Source of the DNA: Isoetes taiwanensis
Lineage: Eukaryota; Streptophyta; Lycopodiopsida; Isoetales; Isoetaceae
Assembly: GCA_021234155.1 (NCBI GenBank)
Contig: JAJEKV010000032.1
Span: 14,152,283-14,216,282 of the forward strand
Direction: 5' to 3'
DNA length: 64,000 nucleotides
The notes below the pieces were generated by a model. That model saw only the letters and a program-made list of their open reading frames with translations, made no database searches and had not been told where the DNA came from. How positions within the stretch are numbered: the stretch's first letter is position 1; each line of letters starts with the position of its first letter. Positions 11,829 to 22,700 of the stretch are shown here, in pieces. The position numbers and the translations under genes are program-made.

Positions 11829-13180
11829 CCGCTGTACAAAGTTGATCTTACATCCCTCATATACATTTGTTATTCTAAGAAACTTGGAGCTTGTCCACAT
11901 AGCCTTCAAAGTGTACATTTGAGGCCAATTAACATGTTTAACTCTTCGCACATTTGTAGCATGAGGATCTTATTGCTCGCTTTGGATCATTGGATCCAAA
12001 GATAATTCCACGAATATGCCAAATGAAGGATTGAGGAATTTCCACATCACACCCATGTAGAACTCAGTGCTCCCCATACATATATTCATATGCCACAAAG
12101 AGAATACAAGTACATAAATTGAATGGACGAAATTGCATTGACATTGCAAACATAAGACATGGCACATGTACAGAACTGTAAGACACAAATGAAATTACAT
12201 GTAGCAACTCCAAATTACATGTAAGCAGCTTCACAAAGAAGCTTGCAGTACAAAAATCCACCAACTACGAAGAGATAAAGAGATAAAACATAACATGAAC
12301 TGCCACAGCCCTTGAGGCCATATGCACAAAAAAACAGCATCCCTGCAAAACTTGCCAGATTCTCAAAAATTCCAATTGTACAACTCCACCTCACCTTGCC
12401 CCTGTAGCAGCCATATCTCCACCCATAGGGTGCAGCTCTACAACCGATGTATTTTCCAAGAAAGTTCGTTGATGCAACAAATAATTGATGTGTCTGCACT
12501 GTCTCCAGCACAGAAAACACATACTCGAGAAGAAATCGTTCCACCATCAAGCAATCAAAATGCACAGCTGACGAGCCTTCAATCAATCCATACGCCATAT
12601 AACTGGAATCACCAACATATTCCTTCTTGAATATGTGTTGCTGGCAAAACTACGAACTGCTGGTCGGAAAACACCTTTCTCAAACCCTTCCGTGCCAATG
12701 TTCCCTTACGCTCCAAGTTTCCCTTACCAGCACAGACACATATAACAAATGGAGACGGGAAAAAACACTCAACAAGGCAATCTTCAGTGGGCTGAGCCCA
12801 CCCAGTTGATAAGAACTGAATCAACTTTCTAGTAACCACAACAACCTCAAATCCTACTTCCAGCCGATCAATGGCGACAGGGGCCCAAATTTGCGAATCA
12901 AACCCAAAACAAAGTTTTGCAAGACAAGTGCAAAGGAAGCGTCCACAAGTCCTATGATAATCGAGAGCTGAAAAGGATAAGAGGCATGTAGTAGGTTGCT
13001 GGAAAGCTGAGAAAAGCGACGGAACAAGGTTGGGATCGAAAGGTAAAAAACAGACCGCAATGGAGAGGCAGAAATCGAAGACCAAAATTTAGGCCTAGCA
13101 TCTTGAACACAGTTGCATATTAAACGGGAGTGTTGCAGCACTCCCGTTTGAAGATTCCCTTCCAAAAAATATATCAACCA
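11829..13180. other. Spacer with two unassigned minus-strand ORFs
   Basis: Minus-strand ORFs at 12609-13085 (158 aa) and 12215-12598 (127 aa) lie next to each other in different frames. Both are rich in Cys, Phe and Leu and show no motif I can name. They could be part of an old retroelement or chance ORFs. No splice pattern joins them convincingly. Confidence 0.3.
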
Positions 13181-13189
13181 TGCAAAACG

Positions 13190-13490
13190 GCTCTTTTAGG
13201 GGTGAAGTCCAAAAAATCATGGTGATTACAATTTAATATGTGCTATTTTAGCAAAAAATTATTTTTTTATCATAGGGTCAACATATCAACACTTTGAAAT
13301 AGCCCTTTTTAGGGGTTAAGTCCATAACATCATCATGATTACGATTTAGCATATGCCATTTCCACTACATTTATTTTTTCTGGCACTGGGTTATTGGGAA
13401 CACATGACAAAATGAGGTGAATTTGTAATAGATTAGAATTTAAAGTAAACAAACGTTGCAGATGAATTTGTAATAGATTAGAATTTAAAG
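13190..13490. repeat. Diverged tandem repeats
   Basis: A block of about 115 bases starting TTTTAGGGGTGAAGTCCA at about 13195 recurs in diverged form from about 13308 (TTTTTAGGGGTTAAGTCCA). Just after it, the 28-base phrase that begins TGAATTTGTAATAGATTAG appears twice, at about 13420 and 13461. Confidence 0.65.
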
Positions 13491-13499
13491 GATGAACGT

Positions 13500-15520
13500 T
13501 TTAAGAATTCAAGGAATACTACTTTTATGTCTAAGTGGCTACAGAATTCAATTAAACAAACAAATGACTTTAATCATTGCCTTGATGAGTTGCAACTATT
13601 TTATAAGATGGCAGAGGTGAAATATTCTTTGCATTGATTCATTGAATGCTGACCAAATGGTTGAACAATGACTATTTTTGTGCTTGTGGGAATTTAAAGG
13701 CAAAGAAGTTCTTGAGAAATCGAGCATAAACTTTCCATCACCTGGGCTGAATTTAAAGCCTAAGAAAATAAATTCGACAAGAAGATCGTTCAGACATCTC
13801 AATCAGTGTGAGCTCTCTTACAATTCTCTACAATTATATTTTATCCTTTGCTGAGGTGATCTTTATTTGCAGTTCTCAATGCACAAGAATGTCAAGAAAA
13901 GTATCATACAGTGGTATCTGAACCTTACAATGTGGTATCTGAACCTTACAATGTCTGCATCAATGCTTGTGAGAATACTGACATACCTGGTGGAACAAGG
14001 GATGAGGCTGAGGACAAGGATCCATGTGACATCACCTCAATGGGGACATGTGTTCCATTGACTCAGTATTTGTCAAGGCAGAATGTTAATAACAGTATTG
14101 ATATGCTTGGTATTGCAGGTTTATATGGAATTGTCTTAAAGGAGACATACGTTCCAAGCACATTAGTGACTCCTTCAATGAAGTCATCACTATCTAATGG
14201 ATCTTCATGTAGGTTGAGCCGGCATCATGCAATGAGATTCTTCATGTAGGTTGTCGCTCTAGATTCTCAGCCCCTGAAAGGTAACTATTCTCAAGGAGAC
14301 AAACCAGGTAGTTCCTAATCTGGACAAAAATATTATAAGGTCCTTGCCAATCCGTGAGAGCAGGGCTTCAAGTTATTGGTTCAGAATTGTGCCTAAGTAA
14401 GACACCAACCAGATGTGAAGGCATGGACCAGATAAGTTCTTGTGACATTCCCGCTGTTGCAACTTCAAGTAATCATTTGGTTAGCAGGGAATATATCATC
14501 TCTTGCTGTATCTTTGGCCATTGTGTATGTCTGGTCTTTGCTGAATTGACATGAAAATCCACGCTACATATGATTAATTCAAAAGTAAATTGCATACCCA
14601 AACAGCAAATATAAAGAGTGAAGTGGCTCCAATTATATGATTGGAGGATGGAAATTGCACTGTAAAAAAGTTAAACTTCATCATTTCTCCATCAATTGTA
14701 TAGCCGAAAGAACACAATGTAAGGATTTTTTCTGCATGTTCTAGTCATAAGTTCTCCCAAGGCAAGATTTATTCCAAATATAAATACTGCTTCTAACTCC
14801 TTGACTGAACCTCAATCCATAAATACCTTTAGGTAATAAAAATACTAGTGCATCTCCAGACCTGCGAAACATTCCAGACTAGTGCAACTCCCAGACTTTC
14901 TTGTGGATCCAAAATAGCTTCAGCATGAAGCTTTGATGTCTGGGAGGTTTTCTCAGAGCCAAATCCAGCCCTAAGAATGGATTTCGGCTTGATTCAAAGC
15001 AGTAGCTCTTTGGCCTAATCCATTGGAATGATGCCTACATCCGAAATGCCCTGCACAAGCACATGAAAGTTTGCATAACAGTAGGAGCGTCTGCATAGAG
15101 CAAATATAAGAAAAGAAGAGGCTAACAATGCAAAATATGGAGATCTCGATACCGTTCAAAGCAGCTTGTTTGACATGCCTCACCATAGCCGAAACTTCCT
15201 CAATCCGCCAAATCCGCCATCGTCCCTTGCTCCTTATTAACTTCTGCATATGGCTTGAAGCCTTTACACATCAGATGTGGCGTCCAACTCCTGATACGAT
15301 TCTGGCATCCGACCTACAAATTGATTCTGGCATCCAACCTACAATAAGAGCTACCGTAATGAAAAAAATAATTTTGAAAGATGCTTAGCCAGCGCCTTGG
15401 GTTAACCTTTAGCCAACGCCATAGGCTTACCCAATCTGAAACTGAAATGGTGGTGTGAGCTCCATAGAGAAAGATCGCCGGAGCAAAAAGGGCAAAAAAA
15501 ACACGTCTCTATCCTCCTGG
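13500..15520. other. Spacer with one unassigned plus-strand ORF
   Basis: The ORF at 13911-14249 (112 aa) begins with a duplicated SEPYNV phrase, because the DNA GTGGTATCTGAACCTTACAAT occurs twice in a row. It then reads through acidic and polar sequence with no known domain. It could be a retrotransposon gag remnant, but nothing here proves it. The rest is AT-rich with no gene. Confidence 0.3.
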
Positions 15521-15527
15521 GAAAAAA

Positions 15528-16052
15528 AAATGTATTCTGGAATACAAAGTGTATTCCGGAATACATTTCCCTCTTATGATTTGGTACCAAGGTCCAGTAT
15601 CCCTGGGGTTATAAACAAAAAAATCAAAATCCCTTTATTATTTGAAACTATGTCCCTGTATCCACACAAAACAAATAAAAAAAATTGAAAGGTCATCAAA
15701 ATAAATTGAAAATACCAAAAAATCTAATCGTTTCATTATTTAAAACTATGTTCCTGTATCCCCACATAAAAAAACAAATAAAATCACAAGGTCATTCAAA
15801 TCAATTGACAAAAAAAAAATTGCGAGGTCATTGAAAATGCCGAAAATCCCAAAAGCCTGGAAAATTGCAAGATCACTGTTGATGCTCAAAAACTTGTACA
15901 GCAAAAGTGTATTCCGGAATACACTTTGGATTTCGAGCAAAACCAAAAGTGTATTATGGAATACACTTTGACTTACAAGAAAAGCAAAAGTGTATTCCGG
16001 AATACACTTCTGTTATCCTCGAATAGCAAAAGTGTATTCCGGAATACAATTT
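15528..16052. repeat. Array of a 20-bp palindrome, AGTGTATTCCGGAATACACT
   Basis: Two copies close together at about 15531 and 15549 are followed by four regularly spaced copies starting at 15906, 15948, 15989 and 16031, a period of 41-42 bp. A half-copy lies near 16113. The second of the four has TATGG in place of TCCGG, so its symmetry is broken. Sequence between palindromes includes a recurring AGCAAAAGTG lead-in. TTCCGGAA has the TTCnnGAA shape of a heat-shock-factor half-site pair, but no gene is near enough to make regulation likely. Confidence 0.85.
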
Positions 16053-16059
16053 TGGTACT

Positions 16060-17030
16060 TTGAAATATTATATCATTAAAAAATGACTCATTGTAACTTC
16101 AAAGTATCTTTTTCTGGAATACAATCCAAGCTAACAAAATGTTGTGTATGATCTACACTTAAATTAGTGGTTTTCTCTAAAAATACACTTCAGGTAAATT
16201 CTAACTGTTAGGAAAAGTGTCACTTTGACACAATCAATTTTCTCTTTGCACAAAAAAATGAGTGATTTTGGGGGGGTCAAAATTCAATTTTATGACCAAA
16301 ATATTTTTTTTACCTCATTTTAGCTCCTTTTTTGAAAAAAAAGGGAATCTTTGAGGAATATTCCGTTTGCTCCCGTTTCGATGATTCGCTCTCGTTTAAT
16401 ATGCAACCTTGTTCTTGATGCCGGAGCCATAGTTACGAAACACGGCCACGGGAAACGCAACGGCTCTTCAAATTTTAGAAAACGGAAACGGCAACAGAAC
16501 ACGGAAACGAATAACACGGGAATATTCTTTAAAATACTTAAAACTTTTTAAAATATATATCAAAAAAGGAAATTTCAGCATCATAATAATATGAGAGGAA
16601 GTGAAATGAAAATAAAACACAAAGGTTATAGAAATATAGGATGTGATGGAAACACAAACATTGGTAATGGAAAGGAGCACACATGGCAATGGATGGAGGG
16701 TTATGGATGGCACACATGGCAATGGATGCATGGCATAACAAATAACAAGTTAACAACATTTAAAAACATAGTGGCATAGTGGTAATGGATGGAGGGTATA
16801 ATCACTATGGCAACCATAACTTTGTTAAGTAAATAAAAATAGTGGTTGTAGAAGCATAGTTACGAAACATTGACCTGTGCTTTGGAAAAACTGACCTGTG
16901 CTGTAGTGGTACAATAAGATATTATATAATATTTCTTTTATCTCCCTGTAGAATTGTAGAATCGTTGATGTCCACAAGAGCAGACACACAGGCTTGGTGG
17001 AGCTTCTGGAGCCTTCAATGTGACAGATCC
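16060..17030. other. Spacer, no gene
   Basis: AT-rich sequence. The phrase ATAGTTACGAAACA occurs at about 16429 and 16857, possibly ends of a small dispersed element. Short ORFs here are low-complexity and unsupported. Confidence 0.4.
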
Positions 17031-17138
17031 GGGCAGATATCTCAGGGGCATCCAATCCGTTATCCAACCGTTATCTCAGGGGCAGATATCTCAGATATCT
17101 CAAGGGCAGATATCTCAGGGGCATCCAATCCGTTATCC
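17031..17138. repeat. Short tandem repeat around GGGCAGATATCTCA
   Basis: A 35-base unit at 17031-17065 (ending CCAATCCGTTATCC) recurs at 17104-17138. A partial unit sits between them near 17080. The two short ORFs crossing it are translations of the repeat. Confidence 0.8.
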
Positions 17139-18655
17139 GACCAGCCATCTCAATCCCGGCGCAGCATCTAGGACCAAGCGGTCTTGGCCGACACAACCCG
17201 GGGCGATCCCAAAGGCGAAAGCAAAAGGGAGGTCCCAGGAGCATCCGTAAGAGCAACCCGCACAAAATAAATGGAGAACGAGCTACAACACGGCGTTTCG
17301 GGCAGGTCGAAACCCCATCTCTCGGAAAAAAAAAAAGTGGGCATACCGGCCGGGCGAAACTCGGCTCTCGGAAATAAAATTTGTTCTGATTTGCGGCAAA
17401 TTTTGCATACCACGGCCGTTGTTCCGCAAGAACACGGTGTTTCTTCTAACCCAAACCACGCCGTGGTTTGCATCAAGCCAAAAGCCACGGTCGTTGCCGT
17501 GTTTGCCACGGAGTGTTAGAAAAAAACGTGGTAGCCGTGGGCCCGCGGCCAAACGTGTTTGTTTAACTATGGTCGAGCCCCCGTGGTCGGCCAGAACCGG
17601 TTATGTAAAAGGCGATGAAGGGCCTCTTTTGGCAGCCCACAGGGAGCAGCATCTCATTGCCCAGCATGTCCGCCATCTCCTCCAACACAGCGAGATTCAG
17701 ATGGGGCCGCCCGCCTAGTCGGATCACGCCTGCCACGAATTCCTAACAACCGACCTTTGCTCAGACCAGGCCAAAAAAAAAAAATTGAATGCAACCCTAA
17801 CTCCTATATTTCGCCCACCATTAAAAAGCCCTCATGCCTCAGATAATTCGGCAACCTTCTTGCTCCCATCTTTTTTTCCAATTAATCCCAGCAACGTTCA
17901 ATATTTTTTTGCATGACTTGATCTTTTGAGGAGGAAAGACGCTGAAAGCTACCATAAAATTTACTGGAGTCGGTTTGAGATTGAGTACACTGTATGGTTT
18001 AAAAAGGTTGTGAAAAAAGAATGAAATTTGATTATTTAATGGAGGTCACCAACGTGTGAGTGCTAAGATGTGTCCTTTACAGAAATGGGTGGTTTCTTGA
18101 GCAAAATTGAGGGACTTCAGAGTGCCTTCAATTTGTGTATACAGAGTCGATTGCCATTGAATTATCGATGCACATTGATCATGTAATACAAAGAGCTTCT
18201 CTTTTCCTCAGAGAGTGCACTAAAACATAGAAAGTGAATGTAAGGGAGGGTTTTTTTTGGGCCAAAACCATACCATATAAGTATAGGAAGGCCTTGAATT
18301 CCATATAAATTATATAGAACACATGGTAGAGGTATATGAAATATGGAGAAATTTTGTAAGCAAAATTTCGTATATGGGGTAAGTTCTCTTGATCATACGC
18401 ACACAATGCTATATGCATCTTACATTAGCTGCACCCCCCAGTCTTTTCCACGCCTGAAGCTGCAGATGAAATGAGAAGCAAATAATTATCCATTTTAAAA
18501 TTCAGTTGTGGTTTTTAGAATGACGATAATTTTGGAAAGTTTACATACATGTTGCCATCTCAGCATCCTTTTTGTCTTTTATTCCTCATTAGCAGAAAGC
18601 CATCACGTTTCTGCTAACCTATGCAAGTACTCAACAAAGCATTATAGATTCTAGA
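17139..18655. other. GC-rich patch, then AT-rich spacer
   Basis: From about 17140 to 17740 the sequence is GC-rich, with many CCACGG/CCGTGG words between 17405 and 17550. ORFs on both strands in this patch (for example 17168-17509 minus) have no recognisable domain. From 17760 on it is AT-rich with no gene. Confidence 0.35.
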
Positions 18656-18659
18656 AGAT

Positions 18660-19050
18660 TAAATTTAAAGTAGTTTGGGGATCATTAGTGATAGCAAAAT
18701 ACAAATTTAATCTGTAGAAGATCTTTATATGCGCATATGATTGTACTGTACTAATCAGTAGAAGCGCTTTCATGTTTTTAAAAGCATTGACATAGTTTCA
18801 TTCTTGTTTGCTCAAAAGAATCATCATGACACTTTTGTACAATAAACTATATGCGGGTAAATTTAAAGTAGTTTGGGGATCAGTAGTGATAGCATAATAC
18901 AAATTTAATCTGTGGGTGATCTTTATATACGCATATGATTGCACTGTACTAATCAGTAGAAGCACTTTCACGTTTTTAAAGCATTGACATAGTTTCATTC
19001 TTGTTTGCTCAAAAGAATCATCATGGCACTTTTGTACAATAAGTTATATG
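18660..19050. repeat. Tandem duplication of about 198 bp
   Basis: Units at 18660-18857 and 18858-19050 both start TAAATTTAAAGTAGTTTGGG and both end with TTTGTACAATAA and ATATG. They differ at about one position in ten to fifteen, so the duplication is older than the one at 11661. Confidence 0.88.
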
Positions 19051-19778
19051 TCTTTAATTGCTTTAAATGGCTGAATGAATGAGCTTAGATTCATGCAACA
19101 ATAAGATGCATGCCACTTTGTGAAAAATCCATGACTTTGCGAGGTATCACACTAGATCTTTACTGGAATGGATTTCTGTTGTCCTTCAGTTGAGTTGTAG
19201 TAGGATTTTTCTTTGGATGGACGTGGGACCCCCTATACAAGCACCAATAAAATGTATAGACAGATAAAATATATGCATTGGTAAAATGTGAAAACTATCT
19301 TTAACACACCTTCTACACAAGATGTAGCCGTAGGCATCATTAAGGATGAACTAGTGGAGAAGTTGTAAATTGATGCACAAATATATGTTGATGGTATTAT
19401 TTTCACGTATCCCAATACAACTTAAACTTGGGCAAAGAATGAGTAGTTGCCACTGTCATGAAAATATTTGCAATGCCATCACAACCCTCTAAGAGGTGCA
19501 CAACTTGTGCAACAATGTCATAATTGCATGCCTTGGTGAATGAAGTAAGTCTAATATATGCCAATAATGTTCCAGTTTCAAAGCTCATAATAAAGGTTAA
19601 AGACATGGATAGAGAAGTGGAAGCATATGAATCTTTGATACAGGATGAGAAGTCAAGGATAGAAATCAAATAGAATAGGACAGAACAGAACAGAACAAAA
19701 TAGAATAGAATAGAATAGAATGGATTTTATTGTCTAGGAGATCAATCGGCCTATGAAACCCAATAAAAGAATGCATTA

Positions 19779-21259
19779 GGCCCTTTTTCCATGGCTGACT
19801 TAAAATATGGCTGTCTTATAATTATAAGACAGCATTTTAGGTGCCATGTCATTCTTGTGACATGTCTTAAAAAAATTAGTTTTCCATAGCTTGATTATAA
19901 GAGGTGTCTTATAATATAAGTCATGTCCCATAAATTTGGTTTTCCACTACTCCGCGGATGAGTAATAAAATAATTGCAGTATTCTGTGTACTTAGGCGTT
20001 CTTTCAGATTCATGCACACGATGTGAGGAGCCAGCCGTAATCTGCTTGAGCATCTAGAAGGGAGTCTTTATGAAACTTGTTCACAAAGAAGAACACTCTA
20101 TAACAATTCTCATTGTTCTATAGCCGGTGCTCACGTAATACGTAATAAGATTTGAACCTCTTTGTTTGAGGAGAGTCACATCCCCATGTTTCATGTGCAT
20201 GGCACCGCCATCAGTACCTCTGTCATACCTCACCTACGGCCTCGTATAATAACTTCGGGCATCTGCAGCAGAAAAGAATTGCTTCATTAAATAGGCTTGA
20301 TCACTATTTGATAATTAAATGGAGCTCATAAGGTTTACCAAACTGTAGCTCCACATCCTTAAGAATACAATTCTCGCTTGAAATCTGTTGTAGCAGATTG
20401 CGTTTCACTATTGATTGTAATTGATCATCCTATTCTAACTCATCTTCCGGCTGAAATAAAATATTTGTTGTACCTATAGTTGTATATAAAACGGATCTGA
20501 TTCGCATTATTTAAGGATTGGTATGTTGAAGCTCTCATTCATGTAAAGCAGTTCTTATGCTCATAAAGATGTGAAGCATGCCCGCTACCCATGATTGCAG
20601 ATCTCCTTGGATCAATCCTTAAGACACTAATACTTGCCATCATTCCCATAGCTCCATCGGTGCATCAAGTTTGAAGAAATCGTAACAAAATAAACCTCTT
20701 ATATTGAATGGCCCTTTGTTTCGGATGGCTTATCTTAATCGTCCTCGCATAATGCACATCGATCGCCCCCACAAAAATTACCTTCGAACCAATAGGAAAA
20801 GCAGAGATAAGATCAGAATCCGATCAGAACTGGACCGAAAAAACAGAGAAACAGAGATCCGATCAGAACTGATCGCATCTCGACCTCTTGAATCCACTAC
20901 GTAAATATGATCCGACTATAAATCCGTCCCGGAGAAATCGACCGTGAGAAATCGATCTTTGTTGCTTGATCCGAGAGAAATCGATTCGCACCTATCCATG
21001 GCACCTATCTGCTTCCGTTCTACTTATTTTTAAGACAACCGAATGATGCGGCAGAGAAGCTCTCTGATAGGTTAGGGATGCATACCTTATTTTGTGGCGG
21101 GGGGTTTCCCCCGGAATAAAATGCTCCTCTCAAGTTGTACGGAACCCATTTAAGACATGTCTTAAATTGTTTAGTGGAAAAACTATGGTGACTTATTTTC
21201 TTACGTGGCCCAATAAGATTAAGCGAAATATAAGACATGGGTGCCGTGGAAAAAGGGCC
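19779..21259 (-). mobile_element. PIF/Harbinger-like DNA transposon, 1481 bp, with TTA duplication
   Basis: The left end is GGCCCTTTTTCCATGGC (19779-19795). The right end (21243-21259) is its reverse complement with one mismatch. TTA flanks both sides (19776-19778 and 21260-21262), the 3-bp duplication typical of PIF/Harbinger. It lies inside a LINE-alpha 3' region, which gives an independent proof of insertion. Subterminal direct copies of GACATGTCTTAAA followed by GTTTTCCA/GTGGAAAA-like sequence occur near 19858 and 21150. The interior holds a decayed transposase on the minus strand. Confidence 0.88.
19980..20830 (-). pseudogene. Harbinger-type DDE transposase remnant
   Basis: On the minus strand from about 20800, a reading frame gives KVIFVGAIDVHYARTIKI followed by HPKQRA. 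This resembles the GAIDGTHI block that carries the first catalytic Asp of Harbinger transposases. Further on come a GSGHASHLY-like segment (family G..GS.HD) and, near 20110-20150, STGYRTMRIVIE, like the family's R..IE.AFG block. Stops and frameshifts occur throughout, and the catalytic set is not intact. The call is supported mainly by the element's termini and target duplication. Confidence 0.55.
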
Positions 21260-21461
21260 TTAGACTTATTACTGTCCAGATTAAAAAACCCCGCCTCAAA
21301 GTGTCTTCGAGGGAAAAACCGTGGCAGTAATAAGGACGTTGTCAAACTGTATAAATGTAGTAACGCGCATCTAGATTTGTTCATACGCTGAACAACTCTG
21401 GAGAGTATGTCATTCATCCTCAACAGCTCCCATTTGGAAGCATTGACAAAGCCTGTCCTTG

Positions 21462-21833
21462 TGTAATGTTCATTAACCACTCGGGCCTAATCAATTGGCC
21501 AAAACATCCGGATGTTTATAAGAAATCCATTCCACCCTCTTATCGTGGTGTCAGGAAACGCCACACTAAGCTCTACTTGAGCGGTCTCCCATAGGTCCGT
21601 TACAATCTCTCCCACTAGACTGCCAATAGGTCCATTACAATCTCTCCCACTAGAACTATGCTCGTCCTCAAGCATCATGCTTCTACTGTGGACACAACTA
21701 GCACCGTACTTCCCCTTCACGACGGAATTATGTGTCATATGACATCCATGAGACTCGAACTCGAGCCCTGCTCTGATACCAAATGTAACCTTCCTTAAGC
21801 AACCCAGCCTAACCAACTGGCAAAAACATCAAG
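21462..21833 (-). mobile_element. TRIM-like LTR retrotransposon, truncated
   Basis: Read on the minus strand, a partial 5' LTR (21833-21784, ending GGTTACA) is followed two bases later by TGGTATCAGAGC (21781-21770), the primer-binding site complementary to initiator Met tRNA. Then come about 120 bases of internal sequence, a purine tract GTGGGAGAGAT (near 21650-21641), and a 3' LTR from about 21639 to 21462 that starts TGTAATGG and ends ATTACA. The last 50 bases of the two LTRs align (GATGTTTT...CCA.TTG.TTAGGC). The tiny interior without coding capacity is what defines TRIM elements. The first ~35 bases of the 3' LTR and the purine tract are duplicated near 21600-21650. The 5' LTR start and one target duplication are missing. 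Confidence 0.75.
21770..21781 (-). promoter_or_regulatory. tRNA-iMet primer-binding site of the TRIM-like element
   Basis: TGGTATCAGAGC on the minus strand, two bases after the LTR end. This is the usual primer-binding site of plant LTR retrotransposons primed by initiator Met tRNA. Confidence 0.85.
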
Positions 21834-22425
21834 GGGCAATACTTGCAGCAATTCTATGATGCTCAGGGTGCACGAGCACCAACACCCTGCAGGAAGGACC
21901 GACACTGGAAATCACGGAAGCAGATGTTGACCATAGCTTACAACATCTAGCCAATGAAAAAGTGACAGACTTGGATGGTATGCAGGCAGAGTTGCTCAAG
22001 TGAATAAGGCCATCCATAGTACCGATTCTAACTGCTTGTTCAACAGGACCACCAGTAGAGTTGTTTCTATCTAGAAGACATGTGACCCACACTGCCCAGC
22101 CAATTATCGGACAATCATGATCAATTCAGTGTTTGCAAAATTGCTGTCGAGGTTCTAGAGCAGCAGTTGATAGACTAGGCAGAGGCAACAGAAGTACGGG
22201 CCCTCATGCAGGCAAGGTTTATACCACAACACTCAACCATTGACCATATCTTCACGCTGCAGACTCTGGTTCAAGACATTAAGAACCATCACTAGGACCT
22301 ACATTATTGCTTTGTTGACATCGCCAAGTCATATGATACTATGCTCGAGAAAAGCTGTGGGTAAGATTGCGATAGCTGAGGGTCCCTGTAGAGCTCCAGA
22401 ATGTGGTGTACAGCATTGTTAGCAG
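21834..22425 (+). mobile_element. LINE-alpha fragment, start of reverse transcriptase
   Basis: The plus strand parallels the complete copy at about 61990-62560. It includes DLDGMQAELLK (about 21972-22003), a CPANYRTIM segment (about 22097-22125), and the equivalent of RPRHSTIDHIFTLRTLVED near 22205-22270. Frameshifts and stops are frequent. The piece stops near 22425, before the YADD motif. A LINE-alpha C-terminal part in the same orientation resumes at 30352, beyond transposon copy A. The roughly 680 LINE bases between are missing. Confidence 0.75.
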
Positions 22426-22588
22426 ATAACACGTTAGTACCCTTTATACTAACGTAAAATAACACCACTAACTTCCAACGCATTAGTAACATAGTTAGTT
22501 TGACCCATAATTTACAGGAGGCCATTTTTGGAAAAAAAAAAAAAAAAACACCCACGTATGTGTTATTCTATCACGAATCTTTTGGTAT

Positions 22589-22590
<2 letters not shown>

Positions 22591-22624
<34 letters not shown>

Positions 22625-22700
22625 AAGGAACGGAACTGCTTTTTTATTCATATGATAGGAAGAATTACATCAACGATCCCACATGGATCTTATAGGCTAT
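22591..22700 (-). mobile_element. Non-LTR 3' end with poly-A (poly-T on + strand)
   Basis: A 33-base T-run (22591-22623) is followed by GAAGGAA and ATAGGAAGAATTACATCA. The same 3' end occurs at 37852, where insertion is proven by a target duplication. The left border is preceded by an A-run near 22532-22548. The extent to the right is unclear, and I could not find a matching target duplication. Confidence 0.6.

Larger units (their letters stand above)
19671..21461 (-). mobile_element. LINE-alpha 3' end, split by a DNA transposon
   Basis: The left piece, 19671-19778, holds the pentamer tail (GAATA and GAACA variants) and the conserved 3' terminus (TCTAGGAGATCAATCGGCCTATG). The right piece, 21260-21461, continues the same element: the 3' hairpin at 21265-21334 and the end of ORF2 (a minus-strand frame with FVNASKWELLRMNDILS). 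The order matches the uninterrupted copy at 40250-41495. The two pieces are separated only by the Harbinger-like element. The 5' side ends at the TRIM-like element at 21462. Confidence 0.85.

Noticed and set aside
12215-13085. Two adjacent minus-strand ORFs of 127 and 158 codons as a real gene
   Set aside because: Different frames, Cys/Phe-rich low-information composition, no motif and no convincing splice sites. Kept only as spacer content.
13911-13960. A primer-binding site (GTGGTATCTGAACC, twice)
   Set aside because: Differs from TGGTATCAGAGC at key bases, and no LTR ends are found around it.
15528-16052. Heat-shock-element promoter array
   Set aside because: TTCCGGAA fits only loosely, no gene lies nearby, and the full 20-bp palindrome is conserved rather than only the TTCnnGAA core.
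21462-21833. Cassandra-type TRIM with 5S rRNA promoter in the LTR
   Set aside because: The LTR shows no recognisable 5S rRNA internal promoter sequence.
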